Positions 11,314-20,078 of a DNA stretch of 64,000 nt are shown piece by piece. The notes under the pieces were generated by a model. That model did not search any database and was not told the origin of the DNA. It was given only the letters and a program-made list of their open reading frames with translations. The DNA comes from Pseudopontixanthobacter vadosimaris. Lineage in GTDB: Bacteria; Pseudomonadota; Alphaproteobacteria; Sphingomonadales; Sphingomonadaceae. Location: assembly GCF_012979275.1 (NCBI RefSeq), contig NZ_JABASZ010000039.1, forward strand, positions 95,621 through 159,620. The letters are read 5' to 3'. The position numbers and the translations under genes are program-made. Numbering within the stretch: position 1 is the first letter of the stretch; the number at the start of each line of letters is the position of its first letter.

Positions 11314-12720
11314 TCAGTCGCCAGTCAGAATGCGGTCGACCAGCTGCTTCACGCTGGGCGTGAAATTGTTGGAATAGAACGGATCTTCGCGGAACCTATA
11401 GGCCGCGTGCCCCGCGAACATCAGATTTTCCTCCACCGGGCCGCCATGCGCGATATCCTGAAGGGTCTTCTGGATGCAGAAGCTGCGCGGATCGGCCAGA
11501 CGGCCGGTGGTGTAATTGTCGTGATCCTTCCACGAGGAAAACGCGCAATGCGACAGGCAGCCCATGCAGTCCGCCTGATCCTTGCGGATCATATCGCGGC
11601 TTTCAGGCGTGACGAAGACGATGGTTTCCTCGGGCGTCTTCAGCCCTTCGGTGTAGCCGGCAGCCACCCATTCGCGGGCCTTCGCGCGGTCTTCCTCGCT
11701 CACCCAAAAATTCTTCCCCCGCACCCCTGCATCCAGCTGAACGCAGCGTGCGCCATCCTCGGCCTTGCTATAGGCGATCTGGCGTTCGCTGCGGCGGATC
11801 AGGTCGAACAGGAAATCGTTCTTCACCGCGCTGGAATAGAAGCCGGTGGGCGAGAATTTGTGCAGCAGCACGTCGCCGGGTTCGATATCGCGCAGGGCAT
11901 CCTTCCACCCCTGAGGGATCGGGCTTTCCTCGGTCAGCAGGGGCCGCGTGCCGAACTGGAAGGCGATCTTGCCGAGTTCGGGATTGTCGATCCAATCGTC
12001 CCATTCGCGCAGGAACCACACGCCGCCCGCCATGACGATCGGTACGCCTTCCGCCACCCCTTCCTTGCGCATCGTGTCCCGCAGGGCGGCGACGCGCGGA
12101 TAGGGATCTTCCGGCTTCAGCGGATCCTCGGCATTGGACAGGCCGTTGTGCCCTCCGGCCAGCCACGGGTCTTCATAGACGACCGCCGCCATGAGGTCGG
12201 CGACCTTGTGATAGCTGCGCTTCCACAAGGCGCGGAACGCGCGCGCCGAACTGATGATGGGCAGGTAATGGACACCGTGATGCGCGGCGATCTCCGCCAG
12301 CTTGTACGGCATGCCGGCGCCGCAGGTCACCCCGGTGACGAGACCCTTCGTATTGGCGAGAGTACCCTCCAGCACCTGCTGCGCGCCGCCCATCTCCCAC
12401 AGCACGTTGATGTTGATGGCACCCTTGCCGCCGGAGATGTCATGCGCGCGCTTCACCTGTTCGGTCGCGCCGTCGATCGCATAGGCGATGAGCTGTTCGT
12501 GGCGTTCCTTGCGGGTCAGGGCGTCGTAGATCTGCGGAACGATCTTGCCTTCGGCATCGTAGCTGTCGGCATTCACCGCGCTCACCGTGCCGATGCCGCC
12601 GGCTGCCGCCCAGGCGCCGCTGCTTTCGCTGTTGGTGGCGGACACACCCTTGCCGCCTTCTATCAGCGGCCACACTTCGCGCCCGCCATAGGAAATCGGC
12701 TCCAGACCCTTGAACGCCAT
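11314..12720 (-). CDS. Nitronate monooxygenase-like FMN oxidoreductase
   Basis: A 468-residue TIM-barrel flavoprotein of the 2-nitropropane dioxygenase/nitronate monooxygenase superfamily. Family features are GVSATNSESSGAWAAAGGIG near the N-terminus, GVTCGAGMPYKLAE mid-barrel, and the FMN phosphate loop IVMAGGVWF. The substrate cannot be told from sequence. Unusual for simple nitronate monooxygenases is a C-terminal extension with a cysteine cluster, DCMGCLSHCAF, and a further Cys in FCIQKTL, which could bind metal or an iron-sulfur cluster. The ATG at 12720 overlaps the stop of the upstream methyltransferase (TAATG); the ~98-residue open extension upstream is that gene read out of frame. Confidence 0.8.
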   Translation of the reverse strand: MAFKGLEPISYGGREVWPLIEGGKGVSATNSESSGAWAAAGGIGTVSAVNADSYDAEGKIVPQIYDALTRKERHEQLIAYAIDGATEQVKRAHDISGGKGAININVLWEMGGAQQVLEGTLANTKGLVTGVTCGAGMPYKLAEIAAHHGVHYLPIISSARAFRALWKRSYHKVADLMAAVVYEDPWLAGGHNGLSNAEDPLKPEDPYPRVAALRDTMRKEGVAEGVPIVMAGGVWFLREWDDWIDNPELGKIAFQFGTRPLLTEESPIPQGWKDALRDIEPGDVLLHKFSPTGFYSSAVKNDFLFDLIRRSERQIAYSKAEDGARCVQLDAGVRGKNFWVSEEDRAKAREWVAAGYTEGLKTPEETIVFVTPESRDMIRKDQADCMGCLSHCAFSSWKDHDNYTTGRLADPRSFCIQKTLQDIAHGGPVEENLMFAGHAAYRFREDPFYSNNFTPSVKQLVDRILTGD

Positions 12721-13502
12721 TATGTCTTCGCTTTCATCTTCGGCATCGATGCCGATTTGCTGGTTGTGTCGCCGCCCTGCCGGTCGCTGCGGCAGGGTTC
12801 GATTGCAGATGGGGCGGGCCGCTTGTCGGCGGCCTTGAACTGGGCATAATAGCCGGCAAGTTCCGGTGCATCGCGAAACGCGACCAGTTCGAAACCGACC
12901 TGCCTGAATTCGCATTGCAGCAGCAGGGGATCGATCCCGTGCTGATCGGTCGGCCGGTCGACATCGACGACGACGACCTGTCCGCCTTCCGCAAGGGCAG
13001 GCCACAATCGCCACAGGAACGCATAGGGTTCGCTGACCTCGTGATACATATGCACGAGGAAGATGCGGTCGAAACTGTCTTCCGGCAGGCGCGGATCGTC
13101 AGCTGCGCCCGGCTTGATCGAAACATTGTCGAGGCGTTCACGCTCCACGCGCGAGCCGAGCCGCTCCAGCGCTGCACGGTCGATATCCTGCGCGAGCACG
13201 CGGCCATTCGGCCCGACGCGTTCCGCCAGGCGAACGGTATAATATCCATTGCCCGCACCGATATCGGCCACCGTCATGCCCGGCTCGATCTCGGCGAAGT
13301 TCATCACCGTCGCCGCTTCGCCGCGGCTGTCGCGCTGCGTCTCTGTCGAGAACTGGTTGCTGCCGAGGCCGGACACCGGCCTGTCCGGCTGCGGAAATTC
13401 CATGGCAGTTTCGGGGCGCTCGCCCTCCACGCGCTCGCAGCCCGGTAGCAGCATACAAGCTCCGGCCAGTGCAATCACCAGGAGGGCGCTGTGGTGCCTC
13501 AT
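12720..13502 (-). CDS. Lipoprotein-type SAM-dependent methyltransferase
   Basis: A 260-residue class I methyltransferase with motif [18 protein letters not shown] at about residues 78-94 and a later [11 protein letters not shown] strand. The N-terminus, [22 protein letters not shown], is a signal peptide with lipobox LPGC, so the enzyme is predicted to be lipidated on the periplasmic side, where SAM is not expected. Either SAM reaches it, the protein has lost activity, or the real start lies downstream and the protein is cytoplasmic. The start overlaps the prfB stop (ATGA) and its stop overlaps the next gene (TAATG), so it is translated within a tight operon. Confidence 0.75.
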   Translation of the reverse strand: MRHHSALLVIALAGACMLLPGCERVEGERPETAMEFPQPDRPVSGLGSNQFSTETQRDSRGEAATVMNFAEIEPGMTVADIGAGNGYYTVRLAERVGPNGRVLAQDIDRAALERLGSRVERERLDNVSIKPGAADDPRLPEDSFDRIFLVHMYHEVSEPYAFLWRLWPALAEGGQVVVVDVDRPTDQHGIDPLLLQCEFRQVGFELVAFRDAPELAGYYAQFKAADKRPAPSAIEPCRSDRQGGDTTSKSASMPKMKAKT

Positions 13503-14626
13503 TCGACGTCCTCGACCTCGACCGTCTCGCCGGTGACGCGCTGCGCCAGCGCGGCCGAAATGAAGGGATCCAGTCCGCCATCGAGCACATCATCGGGCGT
13601 GGGGCTGGTGACGCCCGTGCGTAGATCCTTCACCATCTGATAGGGTTGCAGGACGTATGAGCGGATCTGGTGCCCCCAGCCGATCTCCGTCTTTTCGGCG
13701 TATTCGCCCGATGCGATCGCCTCCCGCTCCGCCATTTCCTTTTCGAACAGGCGCGCCTTCAGCATGTTCATCGCCGTGGCGCGGTTCTTGTGCTGGCTGC
13801 GGTCGTTCTGGCTGGCGACGACGATGCCGCTCGGCTGATGGGTGATGCGAACGGCGGAATCAGTGGTGTTGACATGCTGCCCACCGGCACCGCTGGCGCG
13901 GTAGGTGTCGATCTTCAGATCGCTTTCGTTTATCTCGATGTCGATATCGTCGTCGATAACCGGATAGACCCAGACGCTGGAGAAACTGGTGTGCCGCCGC
14001 GCGGAGGAATCGTAGGGGCTGATGCGGACGAGGCGGTGAACCCCGCTTTCGGTCTTGGCGTAGCCATAGGCGTTTTCGCCCTTCACCAGCAAAGTGGCGG
14101 ATTTGATGCCCGCCTGTTCGCCCGAATGGTAATCGACCAGTTCGACCTTGAACCCCTTGCGTTCGGCCCAGCGGGTGTACATCCGCTGCAGCATCTCGGC
14201 CCAGTCCTGGCTTTCCGTGCCGCCGGCACCGGCGTGGATTTCTACATAGGTGTCGTTGCCATCGGCCTCTCCTGCGAGCAGGGCCTGCACCTTGTCGGCA
14301 TCGGCACGTTCCGCCAGCCGTTCAAGGGTGGCATGACCGTCATCGACGATCTCCTCGTCGCCCTCGGCCTCGCCCATCTCGACGAACTCGATCGCATCGT
14401 TCTTTTCGCTGGTGATCTCGCGCACGGTGCCGATGGCGCTTTCCAGGCGGCGGCGCTCACGCATGACGTTCTCCGCTTCCTTGGGATCGTCCCACAGGGT
14501 CGGGTCCTCCACCCGCGCGTTCAATTCATCCAGGCGGCGGAGCGCACGCTCCCAGTCCAGCGACTGGCGCACCAGTTGCAGGGCAGCGTCTATTCGGTCG
14601 ATATGGGCCTGCCCTTCGGCACGCAT
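13499..14626 (-). CDS. prfB: Peptide chain release factor 2
   Basis: Releases peptides at UGA and UAA. The GGQ catalytic motif is at residues 248-250 ([15 protein letters not shown]) and the stop-recognition region reads [17 protein letters not shown], with SPY in place of the enterobacterial SPF. The 375-residue frame is continuous from the ATG, so the programmed in-frame UGA frameshift of many RF2 genes is absent. It lies 101 bases downstream of mrcA and is coupled by ATGA to the methyltransferase. Confidence 0.96.
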   Translation of the reverse strand: MRAEGQAHIDRIDAALQLVRQSLDWERALRRLDELNARVEDPTLWDDPKEAENVMRERRRLESAIGTVREITSEKNDAIEFVEMGEAEGDEEIVDDGHATLERLAERADADKVQALLAGEADGNDTYVEIHAGAGGTESQDWAEMLQRMYTRWAERKGFKVELVDYHSGEQAGIKSATLLVKGENAYGYAKTESGVHRLVRISPYDSSARRHTSFSSVWVYPVIDDDIDIEINESDLKIDTYRASGAGGQHVNTTDSAVRITHQPSGIVVASQNDRSQHKNRATAMNMLKARLFEKEMAEREAIASGEYAEKTEIGWGHQIRSYVLQPYQMVKDLRTGVTSPTPDDVLDGGLDPFISAALAQRVTGETVEVEDVE

Positions 14627-14692
14627 GGCTTTTTCTCCGCGTCTGAATATCCGCCAGGCCTAGCGAAGCCAGGCTGGCTTGGCAAAGGTTTG

Positions 14693-14718
14693 CCGGCGCT
14701 GCGCCGAAGCAGCGCCGG
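14693..14718. other. Stable hairpin between mrcA and prfB
   Basis: A perfect 10-bp stem, CCGGCGCTGC with GCAGCGCCGG; read on the minus strand the loop is TTCGGC. It lies 10 bases after the mrcA stop. No T-run follows, so it is more likely a transcript-stabilising or partial terminator element than a full terminator. Confidence 0.5.
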
Positions 14719-14727
14719 ACTGTGCGT

Positions 14728-17253
14728 TCAGTAGATGCCGCCCTGCTCCGCGACGAAGCTCTCCACCTGCTGCGGTGGCGGTGCGCTGCGGCTCTGCGCC
14801 TGAGAGGTCCGACGCGATGTCGCCCGGCTCGCCTGGCGGATAAGCTCCAGAATTTCGTTCCGGCGCGCGGCGATGGCATCCTGACGGGTGGCGCGCGGCG
14901 GTTCGGTATCGGGCTTGAACGCCTCCCAGATCACCGCGGCCTTCGGGTCGTCCGTGGGCGTGCCCCCGAACACCTTCTTGCCGCTGCGCCGGTCGATCCG
15001 CACCATGCGCACGCCGGCGGGGGCCACGAAGGGTTCATCGGTCCAGCGGTCGCGCGTATCGGTAACGAATTGCTTGAAGATCGGGGCAGCGGTGTTGCCG
15101 CCCTGCACGTAACCGCCCATGTCGCGCGGCTGATCGAAACCGAGATAGGTTCCCGCCACGATATCGGGCGACCCGCCGACGAACCATGCGTTGGTCGGCC
15201 CGGTGGTCGTCCCCGTCTTGCCGAACAGCGGCAGGTCGAGATCGCGCAGGCGAACCGCAGTCCCGCGCGTCACCACGCCGCGCAGCATGTGAACGGTCTG
15301 GAACGCGGTGCGCGGGTCCATCACCTGCCGCCCGCTGGCGGGCAGGCGCGGCATGGGCTGGCCGTCATATTCGGCCATGTTGCACCCGGTGCATTCCCGC
15401 TTGTCGGCACGGAAGATGACCTTGCCGCGGCGGTCCTGAACATAATCGATCACGCTGGGATCATGCTGACGCCCCTGATTGGCGAGCGCGGCATAGGCAT
15501 TCACCATCTTCAACACCGTGGTGTCGCCCGCGCCCAGCGCGAAGGAGGGATAGTTTTCATATTTGCCGATGCCGACTCGCTCGAACAGGCGAGTGACATT
15601 GTCCATCCCCGCTTCCATGGCGATATGCACCGTCATCAGATTGCGGCTCTGCTCCAGACCCCAGCGCATGGTGTGGACGCCGCCGCCGCCACCGCCGAAA
15701 TTGCGGAAGCATTTGTCGCCGAGATTCGCGCCCTGATAATAGCAGAATGTCTGGTCCGGCACCAGGCTGGCGGGGGTCATGCCGTGGTCCAGGCCTGCGG
15801 CATAGACGAAAGGCTTGATGGTCGAACCCGGCTGGCGCTGCGCCTGGGTCGCGCGGTTGAAACTGCCGAGGCGGCTGTCGAACCCGCCCTGCATGGCAAG
15901 TACGCGCCCGGTCTGCGGATCGGAAGCGACGAAGCCGCCCGACACTTCGGGGATGTATTCCAGCCGGTAGCCACTGCCCGCAGGCGAAGCGGCCACGACG
16001 TCGCCCACTTTCAGCGAATCGGCTGCGCGCGACAGCGGGTGATCCTCGCCGTCGGTGAAGAGGATGCGCGGCGATGCGCCCGCTTCGCTGATGACGCCGA
16101 TGCGCCAGTCCTCGTAATTGATGCCGAGGTTCGAACTCGCCAGTTGCGACGCAAGATTGCCAGCATCGGCGTCCAGCGTGGCCACCGGCCCGCGGAACCC
16201 CTTGCCCGCATGGTAACGCAGCATGCCCGCCCGCAGGGAATCGCGCGCCGCGTCCTGCATTTCGGTATCCAGGGACGTTCTCACCCACAGGCCGCCCGAA
16301 TAGACGCTGTTCCTGCCGTCATCGGCCGTTTCCCCGAATTCGTCGATCAGCTGGCGGCGAACTTCCTCGAGGAAATAGCCGGCATCGGCGCTGGCAGTCT
16401 GGGATTTCTGCGGCACAAGCCCGAGCGGCTGCGCCTTGGCACGGCTCGCTTCGCTTTCCGTGACGAAATCGTTGACGGCCATCTGATCGAGCACGAAATT
16501 GCGGCGGGCAAGCGCCAGCTGTTCGTTCCTGGCTCGCCCGTAGCGCTCCGGCGCTTTCGGCAGAATCGCCAGGAACGCCATTTCGTGCAGGTCGAGATCG
16601 CCGATATCCTTGTCGAAATAGGCGCGGCTGGCCGCCTGCACGCCGAAGCTGCGACGGCCGAGAGGTATTTCATTGAGATAGAGTTCGAGGATCTGCCGTT
16701 TCGTCAGCACGTCCTCGATCTTCATCGCCAGCCGCATTTCCTTCAGCTTGCGCGTGATGGAATATTCATCACCCACCAGGATGTTCTTGGCGACCTGCTG
16801 GGTAATGGTCGAACCGCCCTTGGCACGCTGGCCGGTGCCCAACTTGCTGGCATAGTCGACGACCGCGCCGGCCAGGCCGGTGACATCGACCCCGCCGTGG
16901 CTGAAGAAGGTCTTGTCCTCCGCCGCCAGATAGGATTCGATCAGCGTCTGCGGGAAATCGGCATATTGCAGCTGCACTCGGCGCTCACGCGCGTAGGAAT
17001 GGACGATCTCGCCATCGATGCCGCGCACGACGGTCGGCAGCGGCGGTTCGTAATCGAGCAGCGTTTCGGCATCGGGCATCCCGCGCGAAAGCGTGATCCA
17101 CAGCGCGATCAGCGCGACGAGGCCGAGCACGCCAAGGATGAACATCCAGCGGAACCAGCGCCGTTCGCGCCAGTTTCTTCTGAAGAACTGCGCTGCCCCG
17201 CTCGCGTCGCGGCGAATTCGGTACGTGATGCTGTCTCTGGATTGTTCGGCCAT
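14728..17253 (-). CDS. mrcA: Penicillin-binding protein 1A
   Basis: Bifunctional peptidoglycan synthase of 841 residues. A cytoplasmic N-terminus is followed by one membrane segment (about residues 35-56). The GT51 glycosyltransferase domain has its catalytic Glu at about 112 (AAEDKTFFSHGGVD) and GGSTITQQVAKN. The transpeptidase domain has SxxK at S477 (PGSTIKPF), SRN (GLEQSRNLMTV) and KTG (FGKTGTTTGPTNAWF). An OB-like insert lies between the two domains. A low-complexity Arg/Ser/Gln tail ends the protein. It heads a minus-strand group with prfB and two oxidative/methylation genes. The 188 bases before its start, shared with the divergent VWA gene, show no clear promoter. Confidence 0.96.
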   Translation of the reverse strand: MAEQSRDSITYRIRRDASGAAQFFRRNWRERRWFRWMFILGVLGLVALIALWITLSRGMPDAETLLDYEPPLPTVVRGIDGEIVHSYARERRVQLQYADFPQTLIESYLAAEDKTFFSHGGVDVTGLAGAVVDYASKLGTGQRAKGGSTITQQVAKNILVGDEYSITRKLKEMRLAMKIEDVLTKRQILELYLNEIPLGRRSFGVQAASRAYFDKDIGDLDLHEMAFLAILPKAPERYGRARNEQLALARRNFVLDQMAVNDFVTESEASRAKAQPLGLVPQKSQTASADAGYFLEEVRRQLIDEFGETADDGRNSVYSGGLWVRTSLDTEMQDAARDSLRAGMLRYHAGKGFRGPVATLDADAGNLASQLASSNLGINYEDWRIGVISEAGASPRILFTDGEDHPLSRAADSLKVGDVVAASPAGSGYRLEYIPEVSGGFVASDPQTGRVLAMQGGFDSRLGSFNRATQAQRQPGSTIKPFVYAAGLDHGMTPASLVPDQTFCYYQGANLGDKCFRNFGGGGGGVHTMRWGLEQSRNLMTVHIAMEAGMDNVTRLFERVGIGKYENYPSFALGAGDTTVLKMVNAYAALANQGRQHDPSVIDYVQDRRGKVIFRADKRECTGCNMAEYDGQPMPRLPASGRQVMDPRTAFQTVHMLRGVVTRGTAVRLRDLDLPLFGKTGTTTGPTNAWFVGGSPDIVAGTYLGFDQPRDMGGYVQGGNTAAPIFKQFVTDTRDRWTDEPFVAPAGVRMVRIDRRSGKKVFGGTPTDDPKAAVIWEAFKPDTEPPRATRQDAIAARRNEILELIRQASRATSRRTSQAQSRSAPPPQQVESFVAEQGGIY

Positions 17254-17441
17254 GATCAGCGGCGGCCTTTAGCATGCACTTCCTTGCTGTTGCCAGAACA
17301 AAGCCGGGCTTTTCAATCGATCGGGCTACCGTTATCGAAATTGTTCCGGTCGACGGTCCGGCCGCCGTGGTGAGTGCACGTTTAATTCCGACCAGATTTC
17401 TGCGCTGGCGAAGCTGCGCCTGACGCGATAGACGATCATCC

Positions 17442-18623
17442 ATGTTTTTCGATTTCGTAGACGAGCTTCGCGCGACCGGCATCTCGGCGTCCTTCAAGGA
17501 ACATCTCACGCTGCTCGAGGCGCTCGACCGCGATGTGATCGAACAGACGCCCGAGGCCTTCTATTACCTGAGCCGCGCGACATTCGTGAAGGACGAAGGG
17601 CTGCTCGACCGCTTCGACCAGGTGTTCAACCGAGTCTTCAAGGGGATCATGAGCGATTACGGGCAGAACCCGGTCGAGATTCCGGAGGACTGGCTGAAGG
17701 CAGTGGCCGAGAAGTTCCTGAGCGAGGAGGAGATGGCCGAGATCAAGTCGCTGGGTGACTGGGACGAGATCATGGAGACGCTGAAGAAGCGGCTGGAAGA
17801 ACAGAAGGAGCGTCACGAGGGCGGCAGCAAGTGGATCGGCACCGGCGGAACGTCGCCCTTCGGCCATTCGGGCTACAATCCCGAAGGCGTGCGGATCGGC
17901 GGGGAAAGCCGCAACAAGCGCGCGGTGAAGGTCTGGGAAAAACGCGAGTTTCGCAATCTGGACAATACGAAGGAGCTCGGCACCCGCAATATCAAGATGG
18001 CGCTGCGCCGCCTGCGCCGCTTCGCGCGTGAAGGGGCCGCCGACCAGCTGGATCTGGATGCCACGATCAAGGGTACGGCGAAACAGGGTTGGCTCGACAT
18101 TCACATGCGCCCGGAACGGCGCAATGCGGTGAAGCTGCTGCTGTTCCTGGATGTCGGTGGGTCGATGGACCCGTTCATCAGGCTGGTGGAGGAACTGTTC
18201 AGCGCAGCCACGGCCGAGTTCAAGAACCTGGAATTCTTCTACTTCCACAATTGCCTGTATGAAGGCGTGTGGAAGGACAATGCCCGCCGCTGGCAGGACC
18301 GCACGAAGACCTGGGACGTGCTGCATAAATTCGGCCATGACTACAAGGTCGTCTTCGTCGGAGATGCTGCCATGAGTCCCTATGAGATCACGCATCAGGG
18401 CGGCAGCGTCGAACATATGAACGAGGAAGCCGGCGCCACCTGGATGCGCCGGGTGACGAACACCTATCCCGCCACCGTCTGGATCAACCCCGTGCCGGAA
18501 AAGCAGTGGGGCTATTCGCAGAGCACCCGGATGCTGCGCGAGCTGGTGAATGATCGCATGTATCCCCTGACGCTGGACGGACTGGATGATGCCATGCGCG
18601 AATTGAGCCGCAAGCAGGGCTGA
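17442..18623 (+). CDS. VWA-domain protein (CoxE/COG3825-like)
   Basis: A 393-residue cytoplasmic protein without signal peptide or membrane segment. The C-terminal half is a von Willebrand A domain whose MIDAS motif reads FLDVGGSMD (DxGGS instead of DxSxS). The N-terminal half is helical with a charged stretch (about residues 85-130). Such CoxE-like proteins usually accompany a MoxR AAA+ ATPase and help insert cofactors or remodel complexes; no MoxR gene is adjacent here, so one may lie elsewhere. The stop codon lies in the loop of a strong hairpin. Confidence 0.8.
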   Translation: MFFDFVDELRATGISASFKEHLTLLEALDRDVIEQTPEAFYYLSRATFVKDEGLLDRFDQVFNRVFKGIMSDYGQNPVEIPEDWLKAVAEKFLSEEEMAEIKSLGDWDEIMETLKKRLEEQKERHEGGSKWIGTGGTSPFGHSGYNPEGVRIGGESRNKRAVKVWEKREFRNLDNTKELGTRNIKMALRRLRRFAREGAADQLDLDATIKGTAKQGWLDIHMRPERRNAVKLLLFLDVGGSMDPFIRLVEELFSAATAEFKNLEFFYFHNCLYEGVWKDNARRWQDRTKTWDVLHKFGHDYKVVFVGDAAMSPYEITHQGGSVEHMNEEAGATWMRRVTNTYPATVWINPVPEKQWGYSQSTRMLRELVNDRMYPLTLDGLDDAMRELSRKQG

Positions 18624-18636
18624 CCCTGCTTGCGGC
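18607..18636. terminator. Hairpin enclosing the VWA gene stop codon
   Basis: A perfect 13-bp stem, GCCGCAAGCAGGG (18607-18619) with CCCTGCTTGCGGC (18624-18636). The 4-base loop CTGA contains the TGA stop. It lies between convergent genes (VWA and MFS) and has no T-run, so its use as a terminator is likely but not typical. Confidence 0.6.
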
Positions 18637-18660
18637 CCTGCACCGGCTTCCGCGCCCGCA

Positions 18661-19968
18661 TCACTCGCGGTCGAGTTCCTCGTTCAGCCGCAGGCTGCAG
18701 CGCCAGAAGAAGAATGCCGGCACCAGGCTCATCGCCGAGGCAATGAAGAGCACGTAGCGGACGCTGTCATCGCCATAGGCCGGCTTCAGCACATCGGACA
18801 GGATGCCGAAGAATGTCGGGCCCAGGCCAAGGCCGATCAGATTCTGGAAGAACAGCAGCACCGCCGCCGCCATTGCGCGGGCCGACGGGCTGACCAGCCC
18901 CTGCACCGACGAATAGGTGGGGCCGTAATAGAGCGACGTCAGGATGGTCGGGATGAACAATATGGCGAGCGCCAGCTGCCACTGAGCCACTGCATAGGCC
19001 AGCACCAGCATCGGCGCGGCGACCGCCATGCCGATGGCGGGTGCGGTCAGCACGTGGCGCCGGTTCGTCGCTCCGAAACGATCGGCCAGATAACCGCCGA
19101 GCCAGGTGCCGAAGATACCCGCCGCGCCATTGACCAGTCCGAAATACAGGCCGACTTGCCCCGGGCTGAGGCCGTGCGTGCGCTGGAAGAAGATCGTTGC
19201 CCAGGTGATCTTGCCATAGCTGAGGAAAGCCGCCGACGATCCGGCGATCAGCAGGAAGATCATCGCTTTCGATCCGAAGATGGCGGACAGCGCCGCCTTG
19301 CCGGACAGCCGCTGGCGTTCCGGCATCGCGCGCATCGCCGCGCCGCGGCGCGGATCCTTGAGCACGAACCAGACGACGAGGGCGAGCGCCACGCCCGGCA
19401 GCCCGACGAACAGGAAGGCTGCACGCCAGCCCACCAGATCGGCCAGGATCCCCCCGATAACCATGCCCAGCACGGTGCCGATGGGGATACCGAGCGCGTA
19501 GAAGGCGAGCGCCGAACTGCGGCGTTCCTTCGGCACGATGTCGCTGATCAGCGAATGGGCAGCGGGCGTGCAGCCCGCCTCCCCGACCCCGACCCCGACC
19601 CGCGCCAGGAGCATCTGCGTGAAATTCTGCGCCAGCCCGCACAGCGCCGTCATCGCCGACCAGACCGCCAGCGCGACGGCGATCAGACGCGGACGGTTCG
19701 TCGTCGGCCTGTCGGCATATCGCGCCAGCGGCAGCCCGAGAATGGAATAGAGCAAGGCGAAGGCCAGCCCCGTCATCAGCCCGATCTGCGTATCGCTCAG
19801 ATCCAGTTCGAGCGCGATCGGTTCGGCAAGGATGTTGACGATCTGCCGATCGAGGAAATTCAGGATATAGACGATCAGCAGGATCCACAGGACCGTGCGG
19901 ACCGAGCTTTCCCGCTCCGGTTTGCCGGACGCAATGGTGGCGGTTGCCGGGGGTGCATTGAAGGCCAT
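18661..19968 (-). CDS. MFS transporter (Spns-like)
   Basis: A 435-residue major facilitator with about 12 membrane segments. Signatures are NFLDRQIVNILAEPI in helix 1, PLARYADRPTTNRPRL in the loop 2-3 position, and GVGEAGCTPAAHSLISD in helix 4. This pattern is that of the spinster-type branch, whose sphingomonad members are usually annotated as sugar-phosphate or aromatic-compound transporters; the substrate cannot be assigned. The start at 19968 is supported by AGGAGA six bases upstream; the longer open frame to 20082 is not. It is monocistronic as far as can be seen, 110 bases from the next gene. Confidence 0.9.
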   Translation of the reverse strand: MAFNAPPATATIASGKPERESSVRTVLWILLIVYILNFLDRQIVNILAEPIALELDLSDTQIGLMTGLAFALLYSILGLPLARYADRPTTNRPRLIAVALAVWSAMTALCGLAQNFTQMLLARVGVGVGEAGCTPAAHSLISDIVPKERRSSALAFYALGIPIGTVLGMVIGGILADLVGWRAAFLFVGLPGVALALVVWFVLKDPRRGAAMRAMPERQRLSGKAALSAIFGSKAMIFLLIAGSSAAFLSYGKITWATIFFQRTHGLSPGQVGLYFGLVNGAAGIFGTWLGGYLADRFGATNRRHVLTAPAIGMAVAAPMLVLAYAVAQWQLALAILFIPTILTSLYYGPTYSSVQGLVSPSARAMAAAVLLFFQNLIGLGLGPTFFGILSDVLKPAYGDDSVRYVLFIASAMSLVPAFFFWRCSLRLNEELDRE

Positions 19969-20078
19969 CTTCTCTCCTCGAGGGCCGCAATCTGCCGTTG
20001 CCGCTCCTGTTTCCGCCGCGATGTTCCTGCCTTTTGCGGCAAGGTCAACCATGTTGCGCCTTTTGCCTGCGTTTCCCC

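Noticed and set aside
13499..14626. Programmed frameshift in prfB
   Set aside because: The reading frame is continuous from ATG to stop and no in-frame UGA with upstream Shine-Dalgarno site is found near codon 26.
14722..17373. An 883-residue plus-strand frame over mrcA
   Set aside because: Antisense shadow of mrcA; the minus frame has complete GT51 and transpeptidase motifs, the plus frame none.
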